From: Endomychus coccineus
Taxonomy: Eukaryota; Arthropoda; Insecta; Coleoptera; Endomychidae
Reading direction: 5' to 3'
Assembly: GCA_958510875.1 (NCBI GenBank)
Contig: OY294068.1
Coordinates: 76,734,633 to 76,798,632 of the forward strand
Length of the DNA: 64,000 bases
In this document: piece by piece, positions 22,379 to 34,495 of the stretch
How positions within the stretch are numbered: position 1 is the stretch's first letter
Layout: every line of letters begins with the position of its first letter
Notes under the pieces: generated by a model
Seen by the model: the letters and a program-made list of their open reading frames with translations, nothing else
Told to the model about the DNA's origin: nothing
Databases searched by the model: none
Program-made: the position numbers and the translations under genes

Positions 22379-24509
22379 AACACAAATATCAATATGTTTT
22401 TCCTGTACATAAAGCATAATTCTTCAACATTATTATTGTGAATGAGCATGCTGTAAATAAAATAGATCTGAGGATTTTCGCAAAATTTCCTCCCGGAGTA
22501 CAAAGAGAATTATATAAGGAACAAGATGTTATACGATATGAAACCAAGTAATATGACTTCCTAGAATTTAGTATTTGAGAGAGAGTTTCGATTACATTTT
22601 TGAACTGCAACATTATTAAATTGGACCATTATGATATCTTTGCGTCCTTTAAAACAAAACAACTTTCATCTAAGTATTTCAATTAGTTATGGAATGTTCT
22701 CAATGCTTCCAACTATTCAACCTAAACGGCTTGTTCTTCAATATAATGTCTCTTCTTTTCGGAAGAAGGGGATTAAAGAGAATGCAGCCATGAGAAGTAA
22801 GTAAAAACTGATTTAGGCAAGTAACTGAAAAACTACGGATAACACTCAACGATAGCATAGCGCAGTATAAGAATGATGATTTCGAACAAAATAATAACCA
22901 TTCTTAAACATTCAAGATATCATCAAGATATGTGAACGATATACCATGTTCATTGTTCAAATATCGAAAAGCTATGAACGGTTTCCATTTCATGAACATT
23001 GATGACAAAAATCCAAATTAATTTTCCATTCATACTGATCCGAGAAATTCAACTCTACTTCATTAATTTGCGGCCGGAAAGTGGAACATTGACTCCTTCC
23101 ATTTTTCACAAGAAATCACTGAATATTCATAATTTCAAACCATTGGTATTTTCTTGCTGGATTCCTTCATGAATTTCCTTCGAATCAATTTTCTCAATGC
23201 TCTGTTCCTTTAGATTAATATTCTACTCCCGAACGAGATGCAATGTCAATTTTTTTGACAGAGATGAACCAACAAAAGAATAAGTAGCTGTCACTATTAG
23301 CAACTATTCAAAACAGAAATAATGCAACTGTTATTCTTACAATACATATCAAATCAAAATCAAATATATGTTTATAGATCAAATAATAATAATAACACTA
23401 TACATTGTGTAAATAAACATTGGTAAACCCACAGAAGCAACAAGTGTTAACATAATTAAAGATACTGAAAATTAACAATTTTAGAATATAAATCTATGTA
23501 ACAAATAAAAAAACATATAAAAGTAAAAGATTCAAAATACCTATTATATATACCTATCAAAATGAAGTGACCAACAAAAAAACAAATCGTGAATGAAAAA
23601 ACAGTTCGTCATTGTAATAAAACGGTATGTAACATTTTACTACAAATGAGAGAACTATTAACTATTAAAGTACTCATTCTGATATTCCGGCCTTAGCTCG
23701 TTAAATTCGTCCTTTGATAAGTCATTTCCCATCCTTGTAACGTAATAATAATTGACATTACAAGGACGGAAAATAACTTATTGAAGCACAAGTTTAGTTG
23801 TGTACGGATCGTCGCCTCGTCAGGAAACCGAAACCGATACCAGAAGCGTGTTCTCAACGCCTCATGCTTTACTTTCTTGATGAAAGCAATCAACAAACTT
23901 CAATGAATATCTGGCTGTAGATTATCATCTTTGATTTATTAGTTCGAAGGCTTACTAGGGGGAGATATCGCTCTGAAAATTGTTAAGTACATAAAGACGA
24001 ATTCATATTGATTAAGAAATCATGAATTTCCAATCATTGATGATAGAATATGATGGAAAACAAAACAGCTGATATACAAACTGGAATCTGTAACGAAGGC
24101 TCCAGATAGCGTGCAAGAGAATACCTACTAGTTCAGGGACGCCGAGAAAAAATTTGTTTGATAAAAGTGATTTCTTCGTGCCAGACAATTACAAATATGT
24201 TTTAAAACAGAGTAAATAGATGATGGTCAAATTCATATTATCAAGAAATACAAATATAACCAGAACACAAGATTAATCATGTACCTTAAGTATAAATATC
24301 TGTATTTTTTTATACTTCGACTACACGAGAGATATTAATGCTTAATTCACACAATCCATTCTTATGTGTGGATTCGTACTACCAGGTTTCGAGGTCAACT
24401 ATTACATCTCATCCTCAGGAATATATAAAGTATGGATTCAATATATAAAATTATAATCATATGGCTCCATTCTTAGATGATTAAGTTCATATGTAACATC
24501 TCATTTTTT
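22379..24509. other. Intergenic, no gene seen
   Basis: AT-rich, without recognisable genes. A short imperfect hairpin occurs at about 23731-23770 (CCTTGTAACG...CATTACAAGG). Confidence 0.4.
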
Positions 24510-25526
24510 GATTTATATGATATGCATGTTGAACAGTTGGAATTAAAAGGTTACTTACTCGCAGACGGTAATGCAGAGAAAGCCAGACGAATATATCACC
24601 AGAAATATCCCAATCTGGCTCCCCCAGATAGTCGAACCTTTTCTAATATCCATCGTCATCTTGTAGAAACTGACAATTTTCACAAAGTTACATCTGAAGG
24701 TAGACCTCGAAGTATAAGAACACCAGAAACTGAAGAAACGGTACTGCACGAAGTCGATGAACATCCTGAAGCCAGTACTAGGAAGATCGCTAGAAACATT
24801 TGCCACCAAATTGTTTGGAGATTCTTAGTGAATTTTTTGTTATAGCTGTACCATATTTTGAGAGTACATGCATTACTTTCCAGAGATTTTCCGAAGCACG
24901 TGAACTTTTATCAGTGGAATCTTTATAATATTGGTCAAAATGCGCAATTTGAATTACACATTCTATTTACGGATGAAGTTAATTTTTCAAGAAATGCAAT
25001 CAAAAATGTACACAACAATCATTTGTGAGCGGATGAAAATCCTCAAGACATAACCGAAACCTATTACCAGCACCAATTTCCGGCGAACGTATTCTGTCTA
25101 CCGGGACGACTTGACGGACAATCATACTGCTATTTTCTTTCAGAACTATTGCCTTTGTGCTGCTTGAGGATATTATGTTAGCAACAAGATACCAAATGTG
25201 GTACATGCACCATGGCCCACCAGCACATTTTAGTGTAACGGTTCGCAATTATTCACGAACTGCTCATCCAAATCGTTGGATTGAGGCACAAGAACGGCCA
25301 CCACCAATGTCACCCGACCTCAATAGCTTAGGGTTCTTTTTGTAGGGCCACCTTAAGAGGCTAGTATACACGATTACCATCAACACTGTAGAGGAATATA
25401 AAAAAAAAATAGTTGTAGCATGTGGATAAAAAACAGGAATATTTTAACGAGTGCGCAATTCAATGAGACGGAGAGAGGGAGCGTACATATTAGCCAAAGG
25501 GGGCCATTTTCAGAAACTTTCGTAAT
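24510..25526 (+). pseudogene. Tc1/mariner-related DDE transposase relic (DUF4817-type N-terminus)
   Basis: About 1 kb of plus-strand decayed transposase. The N-terminal helix-turn-helix part is intact (24525-24790: GNAEKARRIYHQKYPNLAPP, then GRPRSIRTPETEETVLHEV and ASTRKIARN). A frame change follows. Next come LFTDEVNFSRN with a catalytic Asp (about 24965), then ADENPQD, a segment equivalent to hDGAPAHFS (HHGPPAHFSVTVRN, 25211) and RWIEAQERPPPMSPDLN (25277). The C-terminal GGHFQKLS ends at about 25526. The order and motifs match insect transposases that pair DUF4817 with DDE_3. Multiple frameshifts and stops make it inactive. Confidence 0.8.
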
Positions 25527-26961
25527 AATAGTTGTAAGGTTGTAATATCGTGTTAATGTTGTATGTTGTTTAGTTTGTTTACATTATCCCAGGCCAATTA
25601 GATGTTTGAAAAATTGTATGTTTTCTTCAATATAATTCATTCCATTAATTTTTTCCGTCAAGATTACGGTTTTTATTTTTTTACTCAAAAACGGCGCATC
25701 TGGCAAAAAAATCTCAAGCAAGGTTTTTCTTATAGAATTGACCGGGCCATTCAAAAAAGTATCTAGGTCTGGAAAACTCAGTGGCGTACCACTTTTTTTT
25801 GTTTGAATTGCGGGGGGAGGATGTTAATCCATAACTACGACACTGATTAAATTTTAAAACAACTTATAGAGTGAAAAAGCGTGTTCCTAAGTCACATCAA
25901 TCTGTTTAAGACAGGTTAATAGGAACTTTTTCACGTAAAAACATTTTAAAATATTCGCATATTATTAGAGAACACTCTTCGTTTATCAATAAGTGTAGAG
26001 ACCTACCTTCCACAGGTATCAAAATTATTATATCCAAATGGAATCGTAAAGTAGGGAATTTCATTGTCTGAAACAAGATCACAATTGCTGTTTTCTTTTC
26101 TTATGTTCATTCAATATGAAAATACCCAAACATGCTATAACAGTATGCTCCAAATCGTGTAAATACGCACCACTGCATATGCACTTGCACGAAAAAATCA
26201 TGTACATGTTTGAATTCATTTTAATATTGCATTGAGAAGAATTTCAATAATTTCATCAAACAATAAATCAATATGGATTACTGATACATTTGAAAAACCA
26301 TTATACAGATGCTCCGGAACTAGCTGATGAAAATGAAACGGTGACCTCCGTGGACGATTTGAAGGAGGCCATTTATATAAAAATTTCCGATTCGGGCCCC
26401 TTATAGAAAGTTATGGCCTCAAGGTTGCTGCTGAAATGTAGGTTTTATTATCTCCGAAATGGTCCAACTTAAAATAAACAAATTTGGTTATAGTTACTTG
26501 AGGGGGGGGACAATAATGCTAAAATACAATTTAAAAACCATATAAATACTGATGTGAATTCGTAATTGTAATGTATATAATAAAATATGTATATGATTCC
26601 AATTCTATATATCTATGGGTGCATGTGTATATGTATGTATATATGTGTATATGTTTATGTAAATATGTGTATTTATAATTATGTATGTATACCTATATGT
26701 GCGACCACAAATACCGTTACACGAGATTTTTGTATATTAGATTATATTATTGTATTATGGAAATTCATTTAATTGTATATAATACATTGTATATACATAC
26801 GATTAAAAAATCCCTTCTGTGATAATTGATAATATGAAGCATAATCATTTGTGCATCCGTTTTTATGTACCACTGTTAATGCAATAAATGAACTTATTAT
26901 TATTATTTAATTAATAGTTATCGTCATCTGATGTATGTCCAGACTTATGTTTTATGCACAT
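25527..26961. other. Intergenic with TATG-rich simple sequence
   Basis: No gene seen. 26580-26700 is imperfect TATG/TGTA simple sequence. Runs of eight G occur near 26504 and an 11-T run near 25791. Confidence 0.45.
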
Positions 26962-28267
26962 ACAGGATGTTTATAAAGTACTTGTATAAAATTTGAATGG
27001 TGAATCTTTGACCGATTTTAAGATAAAAAGTTCATATGAACATGGGTTTGCAACGGCTTTGATTATATTGTCGCTCAATAACATGACAATTTGACGAAAT
27101 TCGAGATACATGGAGCATCAATGATGAGAAACTCAAGTACTAACTAGATTTTTTGTTTAATTTTAGAGGGCGCCATATATAGTGTTGTACCTGTATTAAA
27201 ATATCCATAATTTTTTCATGTCATACGGTATGTAATTTCCGACGGAACAGACTTATTCTACATCCAGTTCAACATACAAAAGGTACTCTCAGTATTTGTC
27301 GCTGAAAGCAGCCGTTTTGGAAAAAATCGGAATTAAAGTTAAGCTTGCGTTGGAATTTTGTAAGTTGAATTTTGAAAAATAAGTGATAAGATTTCTGTTT
27401 TGTTGATTGTATTGTGATGTGACTAGCTAAGATCATTTACAAGTAATCCTAAAGATTCAAATCAGGTGATCTGGGAGTCCAGGCTTGCGGTCCCGCTCTT
27501 CCGATCCAACTGTAATTCTCATCCAAAAATAGACACACAACCAAACTAAAGTACAGTCCAAAATGGACAGAATCTAAGAAACAGGATATTTGAATCGTAT
27601 GCCATCATTAATTAGACATAAGGTATAATAAATAGAGTTCGTCAATCGATGTTAAGGCAAATTGATGCATGCATTGCAGTAGGCGGTGGTCATTTTCAGC
27701 AATTATTGTAAATAATATTAACTTATTTGTAGAAGTAATTTAGTCCTAGTCTTGTAAATGATCTAAGCTAGTCACATCACAATACAATCAATGAAAGACA
27801 CATTTTATCAATTATTTTTCAAAATGCAACTTACAAAATTTCAACGCCGGTTTAACTTCATACCCGTTATTTCCCAAAACGAAAAATACTAGGAGTAACT
27901 TTCGTTTGTAAAATTAAATGTAGAATAAGTCTGTTTAGTCGAAAATTACATATAGTGCGGCACAAAAAAGTTATGGTTATTTCAATCCAGGTACAACACT
28001 GTATGTGGCGCCATCTAACATAAAACAAGAAACTGTGATAATATTTGAGTTTCCTTCATCAATACTCCCAGTATTTCGAATTTCGTCAAACTGTCATGTA
28101 ATTGAACAAAAATATAATCAAAAAATGAAATCAAATTTTTTTTTTTGGACGCCCTGTGTCTCAAGAACCTAGCCGTTGCAGACCCATGTTCATAAGAACT
28201 TTTTATCTTTGAAATAGTCGAAGATTCACCCTTAAAAGTTTGTTCAAGTACTTTATAAACACTCTGT
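26962..28267. mobile_element. 1.3-kb palindromic element with ~490-bp inverted arms
   Basis: The left arm (26962-27441) begins ACAGGATGTTTATAAAGTAC. The right arm (27755-28267) ends with its inverse (GTACTTTATAAACACTCTGT). Both ends abut TA, as expected for Tc1/mariner-type insertion. The arms share many phrases, for example GTGATGTGACTAGCT and the reversed AGCTAGTCACATCAC. The centre (27442-27754) holds scraps of a mariner-related transposase: WIGRAGPQAWTPRSPDLN on the minus strand (27435-27530) and DACIAVGGGHFQQLL on the plus strand (27660-27712). It is non-autonomous, and the transposase type resembles the relic at 24510-25526. Confidence 0.85.
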
Positions 28268-28965
28268 ATAATGTGCGTTGAAAAATAGAATAGGATCAGT
28301 CATTTCGAATTGAAAATCCATGATAAACTTAAATAAAATATCTATTGAAATTTCGATTTCCACTTAGTTAATAAATAGTTATATCTCGCTGGCACCGTAG
28401 CTTCTTCAAACAAATATATTTGTTTGATAAAGCTGCAATCTGTATATTTTTTCCTTAGATAAATATTATTCAAATGTTTTATAATTATTTTCTCTCTTAG
28501 ACTGGAGGCATGCATATATTATAGTCACATTACCAGAATCCTGAATGCAATGTAAGATGTATTATGTTTAGTTCACTATTATTCCTGTGTTCATACTTTA
28601 ACGTTATAGTAATTAGAACGTTATAGTAATAGAACTCAAATACAGACTTCAAAACACTTATCTTTTCGAAATCGGAGGATAGATTTTATTGGATGTTTGA
28701 TAGTATGAATATAGAAAAATTGGTGTGTATCTTAAATAAAAAGGCATTTTGTAGTCTTCAATACGTCAATTATCTTCGTATCCTATGGACATTGGACATA
28801 TTTTCAAAAAAGATTTGTTCCTGAACCATTTCGTCATTTATTCGGGAAGGTAAGTAGTTCCTCAGTTATTGAAAAAGTATACATATTGAAGTCTATAAGA
28901 AAAAAATTGAATATGAGTCTACACCTCGACTGAAATTATTTCCGCAATATATTGTTACTTCAATA
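28268..28965. other. Intergenic upstream of cuticle gene 2
   Basis: AT-rich. I see nothing before the conserved promoter block. Confidence 0.4.
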
Positions 28966-29095
28966 CCGGATCGACCTCAAGGTAGCTCGAAGTCATAATC
29001 AAGCATCGAACCTTGATCTCTAAATTTGATAGGATACCACGCCCTTACAAAATTTGCTATATATACTAAAGAAAATGGTTCTTCCATTATATTCG
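28966..29095 (+). promoter_or_regulatory. Promoter of cuticle gene 2
   Basis: TATATATA at 29058-29065, 59 bp before the ATG. The upstream block AATACCGGATCGA, TCAAGGTA (28977-28984), ACCTTGAT (29010-29017) and GGATACCACGCCC (29032-29044) matches that of cuticle gene 1 in order and near-identical spacing. The TATTCGAATCAATCG leader before the ATG is shared too. The paired CAAGG elements resemble FTZ-F1 sites; function is inferred. Confidence 0.75.
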
Positions 29096-29116
29096 AATCA
29101 ATCGTGATCAACTAAA

Positions 29117-31267
29117 ATGGCATTCCAAGTAAGTGCGTTGTTAATAGTGATAATCACTGAATAATTATTAGTTTGAATTTGTTTCGATCTTTTTACAATA
29201 TTATGTGAAGTGATTTCCGGATTCGTATAATGGATTATGTGCTACAACTTCATTATATTCTGTATAAAATATTTTGACATTTCCAATACTCTGCCTAATC
29301 ACTACGATCGTCCTGCGCCTTTTTTCATAAGCTACTGTTGGCTCATTATATAAATATAATGTAACTCATAAGAATTGTCATGTAATATCTTAGTGATATA
29401 GCAAACTAAAGTTGGGTTGAATGTTACAATACGATTTAATCAAAACATAGCATTTGGGTTCATTGGTTTGAATGTCTGTGAAGGATTGTTATTGCAGAGC
29501 CAGGAAAAGCATGTTTGTGTAGAAAATCTCACCTGAAGTTCACGAAACGTACCAAAATACTTTAATATTTCGAAGTATACACAACGTTCATGTCATTCAT
29601 AATTATTCTAGTTAGAAGTCCATTGAATTCATGACTTGAATACGTATTTTGTACTTCACATAGAGGAATAGGTATTCATTTTTATCTCTAATCTTTGAGT
29701 TGATGGGCAACAACTCTAGGTTACTGAGTTAGTCAGGTATTATTTATCTCCAGCCCGCTTTCAGAAAGTATCTATTCGATGATAAAAGATTAGGTGATAA
29801 CATATATCAGTCTTACAGACTGTTAGAATGTATATTCTATCACTAAAGGGAATCATCAAGCTAAAACATTTCTGATTGGTCGGACGCAGAGGTGGAATGC
29901 ACATTCAGACACAGAATGTTAGAATGATATTTCAATAAAGAGGTATTTTAATAATGAATTAGTAATATCTTTCCAAATGAGACATTTTTGTCAAATTTCT
30001 AAAATATGGTCTACTAAAAAGTTCGAAATGTCATATTGGACACTTCCGAACCGTACCTCGCCTTTGGCTATGAACTACAAACCTTAGCTCTTGTTGAATT
30101 TAAGTTATTCCAAAATTGTTGATAAAGTATTCTTATTTCATTATCTAGAATCTAACTCCCTTCAGGATGTTAAGGCTACCAGTAACAATGGGTTATCATT
30201 TTAATGCAGAAAAGAACTAAATTTTGATATTCTGTTGAGAATGATGACCTGTCTCAAACAGTCTTCCAATCTTTTATTAAGATTACATTTCACAAGATTC
30301 TTGAACTATTGAGTAGGTAACCTTCCAGATTTATAGTTTTTTTGCTCATCTGCGGTGTGTAAGTTCTAGATCAATTGTCATCACTTATTCATATTGAATT
30401 AAAACCCACTTTATCAGTGAAATAAATACTCCTCTAGAAAAAGTTATATTTTCGGCATGTTCGAAACGAAATCGTCAATGCTCATTATTCACCAGTCAAG
30501 AATTATTGTGACAACCTTTTTTCTGATTACAGCTCATTTCTTTCGCTGCCTTCTTGGCCGTAGCCAGTGCATCAGGTATTTCATTGGCTTATTCTTCAGT
30601 TGTCGCTCCAGTAGCATCTGCTCATTTAGCTTATGCCGCTCCAGCTCCAGTAGCAACCGGAGTAGTTGCCGATGGCCCTGCTCATTACGATTTTGGATAC
30701 GCTGTGAATGACCCCTACACCGGAGACAGCAAATCTCAAGTGGAAACTCGTCGTGGAGATGCCGTTGTTGGACAATATTCTTTGGATGAATCTGATGGAA
30801 CCAGACGTATCGTCGATTACTCCGCTGATGATGTTAATGGTTTCAATGCTGTTGTCCGCAAAGAACCTCTTGCCGTAGCCCCAGTTGTAGCACACGCTGT
30901 AGCTCCAGTTGTAGCCCAAGCTGTGGCTCCAGTAGTTACACAAGCTCTCGCCTACTCTGCTCCATCTGTACACACTCAAACCGTTTCCACCCAAAGTTAC
31001 TCTGCTCCAGCAATCCACGCTCATACTTACGCTGCACCAGCTGTCTATGCTCAAACTTATGCTGCCCCAGCTGTACATGCCCATCACACTTATGCTGCTC
31101 CAGCTATCCATGCTCAAGCCTATGCTGCTCCAGCTGTACATGCTCATACTTATGCTTCCCCATCTTTGTACGCTCATGGGTATGGTGCTCAAGTATATGG
31201 TGCTCATGCTTTCCACCCTTATGCTGCTAGTTCTTTGGCCTATGGACCAAACGTATTGGTACGTTAA
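29117..31267 (+). CDS. RR-2 cuticular protein (CPR family), gene 2
   Basis: Two exons: 29117-29128 (MAFQ, GTAAGTGC donor) and 30533-31267 (after ATTACAG). The product is 248 aa. Signal peptide and RR-2 domain are almost identical to gene 1 ([19 protein letters not shown], then [17 protein letters not shown]). The C-terminal Ala/Pro/His/Tyr repeat tail is 40 residues shorter and has diverged in repeat number. It is secreted into cuticle, where RR-2 binds chitin. Same orientation, identical exon 1 and shared promoter and UTR point to tandem duplication with gene 1. The intron (1.4 kb) has diverged from gene 1's (1.16 kb). Confidence 0.96.
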
Positions 31268-31403
31268 GTTGAGATAGCGAATTTAGGACGTTGAATGCCA
31301 TGTAATTGTAAATAATTTATATATTATACCAACTAGTGTAATGAATTTTATCCTTCAGGATAGAAGGCTACGAATTCCACAAGATAAGTTGTTTCGTATT
31401 TGA

Positions 31404-31409
31404 AATAAA
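31404..31409 (+). terminator. Poly(A) signal of cuticle gene 2
   Basis: AATAAA about 140 bp after the stop, at the same relative place as in gene 1. Confidence 0.7.
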
Positions 31410-32995
31410 TATACAATAGTCAGTATGCTTTTCATTAACAAAAAACCACAACTTCTCTTCATATATGATGATAACAGAGGAGTTGAAAGAATCATGAAGT
31501 CGATATCATTCACAAGTTCCTCACAGAACGCAAACAGAATTCTAAAAAAACAAGAAAAGTTCAACGATTTTTAAAGTACATTGATCTTGTAAGATTGTGT
31601 TTTCGTTAACTCACTTTGGTGATTAGTTTCATATCGTGTTCAGGATTAATAGGAAACCTCACTCTTTCTTTGGCGCCGAGTTTGTTGTGCGAAAAACCAT
31701 TTTGAGGTTAGAAGACAGTAAAAACCTATCAAAAAAAAATGTCAATTTACTGTTTTGGATCCCGAAAAAAATCATGTCAAAATAAAAAATTACTAATTTT
31801 GAAAAAAGTTCAAATCTTACACTCCAAAGATCATCTTAAAATGAAAATATTTTGCATTTGTAGTTTTTCCAAAAATCAATATTTTCCTTAAGAATGAACG
31901 AGAAAAATCACGTTTATTTGAAGGTATGAAGAGTAAGGTAGAAAGGACATTCTTCACAAATTTCAAAAATGTTTTAATATCAGATGGAATCCACTAATTG
32001 CGGTTGTTCCATTGATTTAAATTTTTCTCAAAATGCATGATTTCCGAGATGTTTGAATCTGAAAATACGTCGCGCCGGCGTCTCCTAAAATGACCAAAAC
32101 AAAAATAACTCGCGTTCTATTAATCCGAATGAAATTATATTATTATCTAGAGTTTGCAGTCGCTAATTATGAATCCGTCAATAGGTACAATTTCCCAATT
32201 CAAACTGACGAACCCAAAATGGCAACACATTAATAATGACTAACTTCAAAACTGGACCAGAGTTGTTGAAATCATTTTTGCCATCTGGCCATTTTGAATC
32301 AGGCATTTCAACGACGGATTCATAATAAGCGACCCAAAGAAAATCCCGGATAATGAAATTTCTTATTGAAATCGGATTGATTCAACGCGATTAACTTCCA
32401 TGTTTAACCCATTGAAATAGGGCCAATTTTAGACACTTTGGGGGAAAATCGCCCATATATTGGAAAATATTCGTTTAGGGGAGAATCACAATCTATAAAA
32501 ATGTTCATTTAGGTCTTATCTATGGGATCCAATTTTTGGATAGTCGGAAAAAGTGTCCTTCCTATCTTTTCCGCCCCTCAAACAAAAGTAATTTCTACAA
32601 GCTTTTCTTGATACTCGAAAAATATAGATTTTTGAAAATTTCCTTGTATGAAATTCTAATTTTTTTCGAAATGAGCCATTTTTCATTTTTGACATCATTT
32701 CTTCCAAAGGGATGTGACTCAGGGGGAATGCATTCCTTCAAAAACAATTACAGTTTTCACGGATTTGTTGTTGATTGTTCTGCGGCTTATCTCTTGAGTC
32801 AGTGAGTTCTTTCACTTGCTTTTTCTCTTTCGCTCCAAATTCCTCATGGATGGCTTTCTTTCCATAGGAATTGCAGACTTCTCATTTCTTCTAGCGCTCT
32901 GGGTGACGGTCTAACGATTTCTGGCGGAAATACAGTTTGCGAGATGCTTGGTCCTGTCTGGATCCTGCTGCTGGATGTGACACACAGGCAGAGGC
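31410..32995. other. Intergenic, possible short TIR element
   Basis: No gene recognised. Around 32157-32335 the phrase GTCGCTAATTATGAATCCGT recurs inverted as ACGGATTCATAATAAGCGAC, about 150 bp apart, which suggests a small MITE or palindrome. The rest is AT-rich. Confidence 0.4.
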
Positions 32996-33285
32996 AGACA
33001 GATCAGTTGACAGACAAAAAATGCAGGCAGACAGATATACAGACAGGCAGACAGGCGGACAGACATACACACCGAGGCTGACAGCTTAGTAGACAGATAT
33101 ATAGGCAGACAGGTATACATACAGGCAGACGGGAAGACAGAGGCAGGCAGGCCAACAGACAGATATACAGGCAGACAGATAGACAGACATATAGACAGGC
33201 AGACAAGTGGACAGGCAGAGGCAGACAGGCCGGTAAATAGACATACAGACAAACAGACACACAGCCAGACGGACAAAGGTAGATA
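32982..33285. repeat. CAGA-rich minisatellite
   Basis: About 300 bp of imperfect (CAGACAGATATACAGG)-like units. The Cys/Leu-rich open frames on the minus strand are artefacts of this repeat. Confidence 0.9.
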
Positions 33286-33779
33286 GGGAGATAAGAGAAA
33301 GAACTGCGCCAAGGCTGGAATATATCGATTCATCAATTGGAACAATCGCACCACGCTACAGAATAGGCGGTTAGAGGATGATTGTTGATTTATATAGAAG
33401 TTGAAGGAGGTCATATCGTGATCCGCTCATCGGAACAGCTCTATATTTCAAAACAATCTCAGTTCTCAATTAAAAGTTTTTTTGGTAAGTTTCCATTGAC
33501 ATATTATTTAAATTCACATTTCACTCTTATTTCTGGTTCTACTGATTGTCATTTGTTTTTCATGGCAAACTTGATATATTCTGTTCCCGTTGGGCTTGAT
33601 TTCCAGAATGAGGCCTTTTTGTCACAACTGTGAAAATTATGGGTATAATGACGATGTCATTACCGCCATTTTTGAACTCACAATTTATTTTTTCTTCAAT
33701 CTAAAAATGTACTTCAGGGCAACATATTTATGATCCTAGGTTCATAATTCAATTATTTTTTTACTTTTGACGTAATAGG

Positions 33780-34070
33780 CCCTAGGCACCAACTTTGGAT
33801 AATCCTGTACATGTACCTAGGTAATTCAAAAGGGTTGGAAATGTAGAAGCGAAAAAGCATTTTATTAAAATCACATTTACTTCCAGCTGAGGGTGATCTC
33901 TTATTTACATGCCGTATTAATTCAAAATATTTTATACACAGGCACTCTTGATTTCTAATTTAGTTTAGTCTGATGATGGCTACTTGGTAGCTTAAAACTC
34001 CCCAGTACTTTAACAGTATTTGAGTGGATGTTTCTTATTGTAGAATATATTTAAAGCTTCAACAACTCAT
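33780..34070 (+). repeat. PLE-derived repeat with hammerhead-like sequence, copy 1
   Basis: This matches the 3' region of the PLE fragment at 41560-42070. Shared phrases include TTCCAGCTGAGGGTGATC and GATTTCTAATTTAGT. At 33970 it carries CTGATGA, then GGCTACTTGGTAGCT (a 6-bp stem with a UUG loop), then TAAAAC. This has the layout of a hammerhead core (CUGANGA, stem II, GAAA) with one core base changed. Assignment to a PLE follows from the copy attached to a GIY-YIG fragment. Confidence 0.55.
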
Positions 34071-34205
34071 TTATGTAATTAAATAAAAAGCACGTAGAGT
34101 ATCAATTAATCCTGATAATATGCTAAAGTCTGCATCTTTTATGCCGTACACGAATTCATTCATTTCCGCAGTAGTTATACTCCAGAAAATATTAAAAATG
34201 ATACT

Positions 34206-34207
<2 letters not shown>

Positions 34208-34296
<89 letters not shown>
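34208..34296. repeat. (TA)n microsatellite
   Basis: About 88 bp of uninterrupted TA dinucleotides. Confidence 0.97.
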
Positions 34297-34299
<3 letters not shown>

Positions 34300-34407
34300 T
34301 ATTCGGAATTATTATCAGGTCGATGATTCAACAGAAAAATTTTCTGTTATGTTGATATTGCATTATTAATAGTTCTCAAACGGTGTAAATCAGTTAGATA
34401 CGATAGG

Positions 34408-34495
34408 ATAGGATAACTGCATCTACAGGGACAGTATATCATAAATCATATACCGGTATATCATGTACTGTCCTTGTAGACGTACTTGCATAACC
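34408..34495. repeat. Short palindrome
   Basis: CTACAGGGACAGTATATCAT is followed within 40 bp by its near-perfect inverse ATATCATGTACTGTCCTTGT. It is probably a miniature inverted-repeat remnant or a cruciform-prone site. Confidence 0.6.

Noticed and set aside
30626..31216. 196-codon frame opposite cuticle gene 2, and an alternate-frame Leu-rich frame in cuticle gene 1 (21911-22252)
   Set aside because: By-products of the repetitive Ala/Pro/His coding sequence.
32911..33414. Cys/Leu-rich 167-codon minus-strand frame resembling a small secreted protein
   Set aside because: It is a translation of the CAGA-rich minisatellite.
34120..34326. 68-codon frame rich in Ile-Tyr
   Set aside because: Generated by the TA microsatellite.
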